A DNA stretch of 64,000 nt from Bog-473 sp963843365 (GTDB taxonomy: Bacteria; Actinomycetota; Acidimicrobiia; Acidimicrobiales; RAAP-2): positions 294,506-358,505 of the forward strand of contig CAWJKG010000001.1 of the NCBI GenBank assembly GCA_963843365.1. The letters are read 5' to 3'. Made by a program: the position numbers and the translations under genes. Shown here one piece after another: positions 55,955 to 63,621 of the stretch (position 1 is the stretch's first letter; every line of letters starts with the position of its first letter). The notes beneath the pieces are model-generated. The model searched no databases. It was not told where the DNA came from and saw nothing but the letters and a program-made list of their open reading frames with translations.

Positions 55955-56617
55955 ACGATTCCTACGGTGAACCGGTAAAGAGCGAGGCATTCCCAGCAGT
56001 CATATCCGCGAATGATCTCGCGCTCCGACGTGCCGGCCAGGGAGTGTCCGAGACAGCCGAGGAAGCTACGGGAGGCTGCACCGGTACGCAGCGTCGTCCG
56101 ACGTCTCCTTCGCGTAACGGCGGGAGACGGCGCCTACCGCAAGGGCGGCAAGGGTGAAGTACTCGTTGGGAAACGCCTCGAGAAGTTGAGCGACGAGTGG
56201 CGGGTCTTGCATTCAATTCCGATCGGAAACAAAGGCACTGACATCGACCACCTCGTCATAGGTCCTGGCGGTGTCTTCAGCCTGAACACCAAGAATCATT
56301 CGGGCCAAAGAGTGTGGGTCCACACACAGGCCTTCAAAGTGAACGGCTCGCCACACAACGAGTATTTGCGCGCAAGTCGGGCCGAGGCCCGGAAGGCGAG
56401 TCGCCTCCTCGGTGCGGCGTGCGGGCTCCCCGTCGAGGTCACTGGTGTTGTGGTCGTGATCGCCGACCGTCTGGACATCAAGGGGATGCCCCCAGAGACC
56501 CCCGTCGTTGGCCGGAAGAACATTGCGGATTGGTTGAGGTCCCAGCCACTGAGGCTGAACGGCACGCAAATCGAGACGATTTACGCGGTTGGCCGCCGCC
56601 CCGGCACGTGGCAGTAG
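55951..56617 (+). CDS. NERD (nuclease-related domain) protein, frameshifted
   Basis: ATG 55951 overlaps the integrase stop. After about 30 residues the frame moves (near 56045) to one that reads APVRSVVRRLLRVTAGDGAYRKGGKGEVLVGKRLEKL. The NERD signature follows: WRVLHSIPIGNKGTDIDHLVIGPGGVFSLNTKNHSGQRVW (Asp and the E/N-x-K catalytic-like positions). C-terminal strands run to TAG 56617. NERD proteins are PD-(D/E)xK-like and often sit in mobile elements or beside defence genes. Nuclease activity is presumed, not shown. About 220 residues in all. Confidence 0.82.
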
Positions 56618-56728
56618 ATCCCGTCGGCGGGCAAGTTCAGATAGGGCAAATACTTAGGGGGAGGTCCAGATAGCAACAACGGCAGATCGGCTGCAGGCTT
56701 CCCGGGCCAAACCGGTACCCTCGGAACC

Positions 56729-57306
56729 TTGGGCGCTCCACACGGATCCACCGAAACCACCACGCCGGAGTGGTATGCGGCCAACGGCTGGGACAGAGCC
56801 GACAGCCCTCTCACCCCCGGTGCCGCCGTGGCGTTCGAGATGGCTCTCGATGCCGGCCTCGACGGACTCGGACCCTGGGAAGCGGGTCCGACCTCTTCGA
56901 GGCCCTTCCGGCCCGATTCGCCCGCCGCTACGACGACGCCTTCTTCGAACGCTTCGGTCCCGTGTTCGCCGGGTGTACGAGTCGGCCATCGCGGGACCGA
57001 ACCAGCAGCTGTGCACGTGCACGGCCGACGAGATAGCGCTCGAGGTGCTTGTGCAGCTCGCCGAGGATGGGCCCTGTCGCCGTCGAAATCGAGGAGGAGA
57101 GGCCGGGGACGTTCCCGCTCGCCTCGCCGGAGGACGAAGCGAGCTTGTCGGAATTCCACAGCCTGCTCGTCGCTGACGCCGACGTCCTGTTCCTCTGGGA
57201 TTGGGAGGACGACGGAATCGAGGAGGACGAGGCGTTCATGAGGCATGCTGGCATCGGAGACGCCTTGAAGTTCGAGAACTGGTTCGTCCCGTTCGGGGAC
57301 CGGTGA
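56729..57306 (+). CDS. hypothetical protein, frameshifted
   Basis: Three frames join into one acidic ~190-residue protein. The pieces are TPEWYAANGWDRADSPLTPGAAVAFEMALDAGLDGLG, then DLFEALPARFARRYDDAFFERFGPVF (change near 56885), then VYESAIAGPNQQLCTCTADEIALEVLVQLAEDG (near 56975). The last is VAVEIEEERPGTFPLASPEDEASLSEFHSLLVADADVLFLWDWEDDG (near 57065) to TGA 57306. No family recognised. The joined sequence is protein-like throughout with conserved-looking aromatic and acidic blocks, so indels rather than decay explain the breaks. Confidence 0.5.
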
Positions 57307-57348
57307 CGTCGTGTCCCCCAGAGACCTGCGCCGGCGTTGGCCACACCT

Positions 57349-57658
57349 CTATCCCGCGAAGTCAGATTGATTTCCGCTGACCGCTCCAGCCGAGTTTCTA
57401 GCGCTTACTACCTGGGTAGGCCGTAGCGAATTTTGAGCGTTGAACCCTGACCGCTGGGCGGCGAACGCAATAACCACATCGCCTGGTCTCATTGTCTGGC
57501 GCATGACCGACAACAGACGGCATCCTGTGATTTCGACCAGGGTAGCCGCCCACGGAACGATGAAGATTTCCCGATACGACCTCTACATAGGAGCGTCCCG
57601 CGTCAGATTCCACTTGAAACGTGTCCCGTATGGCTCGTTCAAACGTCGCTGCATCCAT
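57349..57658 (-). CDS. small conserved hypothetical protein (YPG-x-NHRMP motif), frameshifted
   Basis: ATG 57658 starts DAATFERAIRDTFQVESDAGRSYVEVVSGNLHRSVGGYPGRNHRMPSV. Near 57525 the frame should change to one reading MRQTMRPGDVVIAFAAQRSGFNAQNSLRPTQ, ending at TAG 57349. The combination of a GNLHR, a GGYPG-x-NHRMP motif and a following GD segment recalls small proteins found beside restriction and defence genes in many bacteria (recollection; not named with confidence). About 100 residues. GC is lower than in the first 54 kb. Confidence 0.5.
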
Positions 57659-57783
57659 TGCCGTTACCTCCTGAATTCAATACTCACTCTGAAGGGCTGG
57701 ACGGACCATCCGAAAGATGTTGGCCGGCATCCCCGTCTTTTCTCAACCCTCTTCCAATTGCGAGTCGCACTTCTGACTCCTCC
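57659..57783. other. spacer with no gene seen
   Basis: 125 bp of AT-richer sequence between two minus-strand genes. It probably carries the promoter of the small protein at 57349-57658. No convincing palindrome noted. Confidence 0.3.
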
Positions 57784-58323
57784 CTACACGATGTCGTCAA
57801 AATGCTTCATTAGGTCTGCACTTGGCTCACGGCGTGTGGGCACTTTTCGGATGGGCTGTAGACCGTTGCCGCGAAGGCAGGTGCCGCAAGTCCGCACAGT
57901 CCAGACGGAACCGTTGGGATGTCCTTGAGCCGCCTCTTGCGCAGCTTTAAGTGCGTCTTCCCAGCGCCGGAAACGATCCGTGCCATTGCCCATTCGGGGT
58001 TTTGCTCCCTCGACGTTGCATCCCGGCTCCGTGGTTACGAAATGAACAAGGAGCCGCGGTGGACGAGTGCAAACGTGTTGGTCCAGTTCTCGTGAGACGT
58101 AGAACTCGCCCTTGTCCGCCAAACATCTGGCGATGGACCGACCGAAAGTTCCACCTGGTGTTCCCAGCGCGGGCCGGTGTCGAGAGCCACCGTCGGGCTT
58201 GAATCGGCGGCTCGTCTCGATGGGGCTCTCTAGATCATCGCCCATCATTCGCTCGGTCTCCCAACGCCGGGCGTAACCCTGCTGGATCAAGAAGCCGGTG
58301 ACCACACGCTGAGCACCACGCAT
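57784..58323 (-). CDS. hypothetical protein
   Basis: About 179 residues from ATG 58323 (TTG 58329 possible). Basic, with segments GRSIARCLADKGEFYVSRELDQHVC, RPPRLLVHFVTTEPGCNVEG and RFRRWEDALKAAQEAAQGHPNGSVWTVRTCGTCL. Cys residues in a CGTC pattern near residue 150 might bind metal. No family recognised. No indel needed. Lower GC than the core genome agrees with arrival on the element. Confidence 0.45.
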   Translation of the reverse strand: MRGAQRVVTGFLIQQGYARRWETERMMGDDLESPIETSRRFKPDGGSRHRPALGTPGGTFGRSIARCLADKGEFYVSRELDQHVCTRPPRLLVHFVTTEPGCNVEGAKPRMGNGTDRFRRWEDALKAAQEAAQGHPNGSVWTVRTCGTCLRGNGLQPIRKVPTRREPSADLMKHFDDIV

Positions 58324-58329
58324 AGACAA

Positions 58330-58659
58330 GACTCAATTAGAGGTAAGCCCGCTCGCTCTCGTAAACTACGTGGCCCGTGAACTTCGAAGATCGCTTCGAC
58401 AGCCAGACCTCTATCGGCTGGGTCTTGGAGGATTCACTCCAAATCGACTCGGCGCCGGTTCCCGGATTCTCTGGGGAGTCCGGGTTATTAGTGACTGCCA
58501 TGTGTTTAGTGTATCTAGTGGCTGGAAGAAAGTCAAGCGCTGCTTTGTTTTTTGCAGGCGCTCTAGGGGTGTACGAGTCCTGGAGGCCATCCCCAAAGCG
58601 GCATGGGTCTCGTTTCATTGGCAACAGCTCCGGGCGTTGCGGCGTCGCTGACGGACAGT
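58330..58659. other. low-GC region with weak open frames, no supported gene
   Basis: 330 bp clearly richer in A+T. An 97-codon plus-strand frame (58377-58670) and a 112-codon minus-strand frame (58337-58675) overlap. The plus-strand one includes a hydrophobic stretch (SGLLVTAMCLVYLVAG, then ALFFAGALGVY) and could encode a small membrane protein. Neither has a convincing ribosome site or family pattern, so I do not call a gene. Confidence 0.3.
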
Positions 58660-58692
58660 ATGAGTATTGACTCATAATGAGTAATAGCTCAT
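58660..58692. promoter_or_regulatory. two tandem ATGAG-N6-CTCAT operators of the toxin-antitoxin operon
   Basis: ATGAG-TATTGA-CTCAT (58660-58675) and ATGAG-TAATAG-CTCAT (58677-58692) are two 5+6+5 palindromes with a 17-bp repeat distance, ending 3 bp before the toxin ATG. This is the arrangement expected for autoregulation by an XRE-type antitoxin, alone or in complex with its toxin. Confidence 0.7.
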
Positions 58693-58695
58693 AAT

Positions 58696-59059
58696 ATGGC
58701 GGTGTGGGAGGTCGAAGTCACCGACCAGTTTCAGGACTCGGTGGGCCACTCTGACCTCAGAACAGCAAGAAGCGATCACGGACCCTGTTGATTTCCTCGA
58801 TGAGCGGGGCCCGGATCTGGGCCGGCCGGTAGTGGATCGCATCCAGGAGTCGCGGCACCAGAACATGAAGGAGCTCCGGGCGTCCAAGGAGGGGGCGCTC
58901 CGAATCCTCTTCATGTTCGATCCGAGACGGCAGGCGATCCTGCTGATCGGAGGTGACAAGTCGGGGGACTGGGAGGAGTGGTACGACCGGACGATCCCGA
59001 TCGCCGACGACTTGTACGACGAATATCTGGACGAACTACGAAAGGAGGGTTTGATCTGA
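58696..59059 (+). CDS. RelE/HigB-like toxin (Gp49-type), one frameshift
   Basis: ATG 58696 gives AVWEVEVTDQFQDW, then an extra base near 58736 must be removed to continue WATLTSEQQEAITDPVDFLDERGPDLGRPVVDRI. The core is MKELRASKEGALRILFMFDPRRQAILLIGGDKSGDWEEWYDRTIPIADDLYDEYL. This is the phage Gp49-like HigB fold, ~120 residues. The toxin gene comes first and its TGA overlaps the antitoxin ATG, the order typical of HigBA. Family members cleave mRNA at the ribosome. Confidence 0.85.
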
Positions 59060-59393
59060 TGGGACGCACGAAGTTTTCTGAGCTCCGTAAGGAGGTCGAG
59101 GTCCGCCCCGGGGCCAAGGAGCGGCACGCCGGTAAGGCGTGCACAGACCCTTTTGGAGATGCACCTCTAAGCTACGTCACGCCCAATGCCGACAGCCAGG
59201 CTAGCTGGCGGGGCGACTCGAAGTGACACAGGGAGCAGTATCGAAGCTCGAGCATGCAGGCGATGTCAGGGTCTCGACCCTTCGTCAGTACCTTGAAGGG
59301 ATTGGAGCTCGACTGGAGCTGGTGGCGGTGTTCGATGACGACCACGAGCAACGGGTTCCGATTCACCTCGGTCGGGAGCGCTCCGCGGTCTAA
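59059..59393 (+). pseudogene. XRE/HigA-like antitoxin, disrupted
   Basis: ATG 59059 reads GRTKFSELRKEVEVRPGAKERHAGK. The C-terminal half, in another frame, reads LAGRLEVTQGAVSKLEHAGDVRVSTLRQYLEGIGARLELVAVFDDDHEQRVPIHLG to TAA 59393. The recognition helix (TQGAVSKLEH) is intact. Between them are at least two indels (about 59131-59165) plus an in-frame TAG near 59202 just before LAGRLEV. As written the antitoxin is truncated, which a free toxin would not tolerate. Either these are sequence errors or the toxin is also inactive. Confidence 0.7.
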
Positions 59394-59436
59394 ATGGTGG
59401 ATCCTTCACTGGCGCCCCTGGGCGCCCGCAGGGTGG

Positions 59437-59802
59437 CTACGACGCGTTGTCATCCACCCACGGTTCAATGGATTGGATCGTTGAGGTGGTACGCCATTCG
59501 TCGGCATTGTCCAGCCTCATGCTTTCACCCACGGTGGCGTTACGGATGAGGTCAAAGTGCATGACCTTGCCGTCTGGCGTGACCGGCAAGAGATGGGCCG
59601 CGACCTTTGGTTGTGACCCGCTCAACGACGCGCGGCGGTCTGGGACGAGAGTCTCTCCCTGGAATTCCGTCCACTTATGGTCGAAACCCTTGGCGACGCG
59701 CACCGCCGTCATGTTGTCCAGGTCTATGTAGTGACGCGTGCCGTTGTAGGTCGTCACAACGTAGCGACCTGTCGTGAGGCCTTCTAGGGTTTCTATGCTC
59801 AT
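59437..59802 (-). CDS. hypothetical protein
   Basis: 121 residues from ATG 59802; the frame to 59970 is a shadow of the upstream gene. The sequence begins MSIETLEGLTTGRYVVTTYNGTRHYIDLDNMTAV and has HFDLIRNATVGESMRLDNADEWRTTSTIQSIE near the C-terminus. It is strand-rich and acidic at the end, with no family recognised. It follows the winged-helix protein by 25 bp, so they are probably co-transcribed from the palindrome-containing promoter at 60.8 kb. Confidence 0.5.
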   Translation of the reverse strand: MSIETLEGLTTGRYVVTTYNGTRHYIDLDNMTAVRVAKGFDHKWTEFQGETLVPDRRASLSGSQPKVAAHLLPVTPDGKVMHFDLIRNATVGESMRLDNADEWRTTSTIQSIEPWVDDNAS

Positions 59803-59827
59803 TGGAATCAACCCCGAATCTCGACGG

Positions 59828-60797
59828 CTACCGGGCCCCGAACAAGCCGGGAGATGTCGGCCGTAGTGCCGCTCTGCCGGCATCCCCGGGCCATTCCCCG
59901 GCGGCAAGTGATTTCGCAACCGCAACTGCCCAGGTGTACCAGATCGGCAGGAACGCAGAGCCAATGACATAACTGGGGAGCTCTAGTCGAAGCGATTCGA
60001 GGTCGTCCCGAATTTCGCTGAACACTGCGTGGGTCTGGACCGTGAGAACCCTCTCGTTCGATGTCTCGCTCCCGGTCCACCGAAAGAGTCCGTTGACGAC
60101 CCGAAACAGGGATGCCCAATCCGGGCGGATGTCGGCGTAGGGCCCTAGGAAGTCCAACAGCGTCTTGCTCTCTGCCAGCGAGAAATACAGCCGGTTGCCG
60201 ATCTGCTTGGCGTGAAGCAGTCCGAGCGCGTGACAGAGACTCACACGCTTCCGCCACATTCCGTTTCGCATAGTTGACCTGCGTCGCCAGCATGGCGGCA
60301 GTTGACCGCTCACCCGTGAACAGCAAGTACCGCAGTATCTCCGTTCGTGCAGTCAAGCCGAAGATCGAACGCATCCGGAGATAGATCATCGAGCCTTCGG
60401 ACAATGGGCGCAGCGATGAGCGGCCCGTTCTGGTGAAGTCCCGTTCGCTTGTCGCCCGTGGCCACTTGGCCGAACCTGACAATCGATTCACCGTGGCGGC
60501 GAGTTGCCCCCATGCGTCGGTGTCTTCTTCCGGGTTGTCCTTCAGAAGATGGCGGAGCCGCACTGCAGAGATGTGCCGCCAGTTGTCGCTGCACCAGTCG
60601 ATCACCTCGTCACGAAGACGCGGCTCCGACGCGATCACCGACGGCGAGAAGGCGATCAGCGGCTCAGGGTCAATCGCCCAGTCATTGTGGGTCCTGCCCC
60701 AGCCGGAGACTCCGAGCTCTGACCATACGCCCCAGTAGAAGTTGTGGATCTCTTCGCGGAGCTTCTGTGCGGCCGTCGTGCTAGGTGACGTCGTCAT
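59828..60797 (-). CDS. winged-helix regulator-like protein, frameshifted
   Basis: ATG 60797 starts MTTSPSTTAAQKLREEIHNFYWGVWSELGVSGWGR. The frame is clean to about 60270 and then changes. The spliced product is ~322 residues. A winged-helix segment spans the break: LTARTEILRYLLFTGERSTAAMLATQVNYAKRNVAEACESL, then CHALGLLHAKQIGNRLYFSLAESKTLLDFLG. The C-terminal part has a hydrophobic stretch (LPSYVIGSAFLPIWYTWAVAVA). I do not recognise the family. A perfect palindrome lies 10 bp upstream of the start, consistent with an autoregulator. Confidence 0.6.
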
Positions 60798-60806
60798 AGG
60801 TCTATA

Positions 60807-60835
60807 CGAGCATTCTAAATGCTCGAAATGAGCAT
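60807..60835. promoter_or_regulatory. perfect palindrome plus overlapping repeat upstream of the winged-helix gene
   Basis: CGAGCATT-CTA-AATGCTCG (60807-60825) is a perfect 8+3+8 palindrome. Its right arm also pairs with GAGCAT at 60830-60835 (ATGCTC-N5-GAGCAT). Three GAGCAT-type half-sites in alternating orientation thus lie directly before the start at 60797. Confidence 0.65.
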
Positions 60836-61121
60836 GTAAACCGCTTGATCCGATCTCTAAATGCCTGATTGTGATCGACCGGGCAACCATGAATCACGGC
60901 CTCAAGAGCTTGATCAACCTCGTCGTGCTGCCCCCATTCGCCCGGAGGCAAACGGCGATTGACGTCGCCATCCTTGGCGCACAGGCCGGCTGCACGCAGC
61001 CGGCTGACTTCATTGTGGAGGTCACGTGGAGTCCCGACGCAGACCTCAAGGGTGCGCTTCGCCGACCTTCGGTCGCCCTTGACCTCTGCTTGAGAGCGGG
61101 TTACTTCAGCAACAGGCTCAC
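60836..61121. other. gene-poor region with a stable hairpin
   Basis: No supported gene. GCCGGCTGC-AC-CGCAGCCGGC-like inverted repeat at 60985-61004 (9-bp arms, 2-nt centre) could be a terminator or recombination-related structure. Open frames on both strands (for example 60871-61185 plus) lack protein-like features. Confidence 0.4.
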
Positions 61122-61438
61122 CTATCTCGAACGGCGAACATCGATCCAGTCGTTCAGCTCATCAGGATCGAAGCGGATGAGATGACCGACACGGACGAAC
61201 GGGATCTGACCATCCGCCACGAAACGGCGCACTTGGCGCATCGAGATACCGAGAGCCTTCGAGACGGCTGGATGTCGACGAGGGCCGGCAGGGGTTCTCC
61301 TCGAGGTTCGAGAAGGTCGAAGGCTGACGTTTCGGGGTTCCCCTCTCGCCGGTCGTTCGGGTTCGCCGGCTTCCTGTGGCGATGACCGAGAGGCGTGCAC
61401 GGACGGTCTTGGGTTAGAACCGTTCTGTGGTGGTGCAA
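61122..61438 (-). CDS. excisionase/MerR-like helix-turn-helix protein, frameshifted
   Basis: The C-terminal ~50 residues are a clear Xis/MerR-type DNA-binding domain: AVSKALGISMRQVRRFVADGQIPFVRVGHLIRFDPDELNDWIDVRRSR. The N-terminal part, in another frame, ends EPLPALVDIQ; the join is at about 61265, where one base seems missing (CAG GCC read as CAGCC). The start is uncertain (GTG/ATG near 61438 or further in). It is a small DNA-binding directionality factor in context, because an integrase sits at the other end of the element. Confidence 0.65.
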
Positions 61439-63621
61439 TTGTCCCGTCGTTCGATCGGCCCGTCATCGTTGTTGCTCCTCTTTGTTGTCAGTGCGTTGAT
61501 ATTCGGTGCTCGGGTGGGTCCTGTGGCTGCCGCCATATCGGCGGTGGTGCTTCCCCCTGGCCAGGTGGTCGAAGCGACCTCGCAGTCGGGCAGTTCCGTC
61601 GGCGCGGTACCGGCCGATGGTCGGCTGCGCGGCCCTGACTTCACCGCCGTCGTGTCCCGGGTCGCCTGGCCGCAGTCTGTCGATGCACCGTCGGCGCAGT
61701 ACGTCGCGGGATCGAGTCATCGGTTGGTCTCCTTCACCCTCTCGGTCACTCAGGCCACCGATGACTCCGGGACGCTGAATGCCCCCACTGCGGTCTCGGC
61801 ATCCCTCCGGGTCGGCGCCGCGACGCAGTCCATCGACCTGACCGCGATCGACCAGGCGATCGCTGGTGGGGCCAGCGGTACGGCCGAGACGACCGGCACC
61901 GACAGCTTCGTGGCATCGGTGCCGGCCAGAGAGCATGACGTCGACCTCGTGCTCACCGAGGCCGGCTTCAGCCAGTCGTTCGACCTCTGGACGCTCCAGC
62001 GGCAATCCGCCGAGCCCTGCCGTCCTCTACCGCGACACGAGCTCGTCGACTGTCACCGGCTCGGCGGCTTCGTCGTTCCACCTGAGCTTCACCAACCCGG
62101 CCGATGGCTTCACGTCGACCGACAATGCACAGGTCTCCAGCGCAACGCTCAGCTAGTTCGCTCCGGGCCAATCGCTTCAGACGCCGAAGACGCCCATGAG
62201 GCGTATCTGGTCGTCGGCCTCCAGTCCTCCTATCCCGACATCCCCTACGGCCAGCCCAACTCGGGCCACTTCTTCTCTAGCTTCACGCCGCTGCCGGGAA
62301 CCGGTTCACCTTCACGCCCACCGGCGGCACGGCGGTCACCGGACCTCGAGTACCACCGCCTTCTCCTCCACGAATGCTGCCAGTGACGACGACGGCCTCT
62401 TTGACACCGTGTACTTCTTTACCGTTCCCGCATCCACCACCGGGGCACGCTCACCGTCACGGACGGGACGCAGGGGCACGAGTACACCGGTTTCACCGGG
62501 AGCGGCAATGCCGTGCGTCAATGTCACCGCCCCGGCGACCGTCTCGCTCAGCTTCCCGGCCGTACCCGCGGCTCTGCCGGTCCAGAAGAAGCCGCCCTGG
62601 GTGGGCGCAGCGCTGCCGGCCACCGGTCTCGGCGCAGCCAACGACAGCACGACAAGCAGTTCGGGCGGCGGAGCGTTCCCATCTGGCTGGCCGTTGTGGT
62701 CCTCGTTGTCGTCGCCGGCCTCGTGGTCGGGGTCCAGCGTGTACGCCGACGGTCCGCTCCAAGCGCAGTTGTGCCGACCGCCTCTCTCGACGATGCGGCG
62801 ACCACCGACGTCCCAATCGAGATGACGGTACAGGCCACTACCGAAACGCCAGCGCCCACGGCACCCATCGTGATGGAGGACAATCCCGGTACGGTCGTCA
62901 CCCCAAAGAGTGTCAGCATCCTGGGCTGGCGCCGCTTCGTCGGATTCCCGGTCGAGGGGGCCACTCCGAGTCTCGAGGCCCTCGCCACCTATCTCGCCCT
63001 GCACGACGGCCACCACCTGAGCGCCGATCAGATCGCACTCGGCATGTGGCCGCTCGGTCGCCCCCGTGGGGAGATGTCCCGCAAGACGGTCCACAACAAT
63101 CTCTCGGCCCTCCGCGGCTGGGTCGGCGCCGAGCACCTGCCCGACGCCGCGGTCGCCGGGGGCTATCTGCTCGAGGGGATCGACTCGGACTGGGCAACCT
63201 TCCAGCGCCTCGTGCGGGAGGCCGACACGGTGGACGCCGAGGCGGCCCGGGACCTGCGCACCGAGGCCCTGGGTCTGGTCAGAGGTCGCCCCTTCGACGG
63301 GCTCACCGGCGACGGGTACGACTGGATCGAAGCAGAGGGCCTCCTCGGCACCGTGACCAAGGCCATCGTCACCTGCGCCATCCGCCTCGGCACCGATCTG
63401 GTGGAGGCTGGCGAGTACGCGGCGGCCGAAGAGGCCGTCCGGGCCGGCCTGCTCGGCTCCCCCAACGAGTACGCGCTCTTCGAGCTCGGCGCCCGGGCCG
63501 CCCGGGCCGGGGAGGGCGCCGCGCCCTCGAGCGCTGGTTGGCCGAGGCCGGTCGCCGCCTCGACGCCGCCGACGTGGCGCGCATTCGTGCCGCCCTCGGT
63601 CACGACGACACCGAGTCGTAG
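61427..63621 (+). CDS. membrane-anchored BTAD (SARP-type) transcriptional activator domain protein, frameshifted
   Basis: GTG 61427 starts a signal-like N-terminus (IGPSSLLLLFVVSALIFGARVGPVAAA). An extracytoplasmic Ser/Thr/Ala-rich domain of ~380 residues crosses several frames between 62000 and 62510. A helix AVVVLVVVAGLVVGV with an RRR stop-transfer follows (about 62690-62750). The cytoplasmic tail is a bacterial transcriptional activator domain: ALATYLALHDGHHLSADQIALGMWPLG, MSRKTVHNNLSALRGWVG and VTKAIVTCAIRLGTDLVEAGEYAAAEEAVRAGL. A last change near 63515 gives ERWLAEAGRRLDAADVARIRAALGHDD. Total ~730 residues. No separate OmpR-type DNA-binding domain ahead of the BTAD beyond its first ~90 residues. 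Confidence 0.65.

Noticed and set aside
57440..57928. 162-codon plus-strand frame
   Set aside because: It is antisense to the GGYPG-x-NHRMP protein and to the neighbouring hypothetical gene and lacks any recognisable pattern.
60871..61185. 104-codon plus-strand frame as a gene
   Set aside because: No ribosome site, no family pattern, and it crosses the strong hairpin at 60985-61004 and the end of the HTH gene on the other strand.
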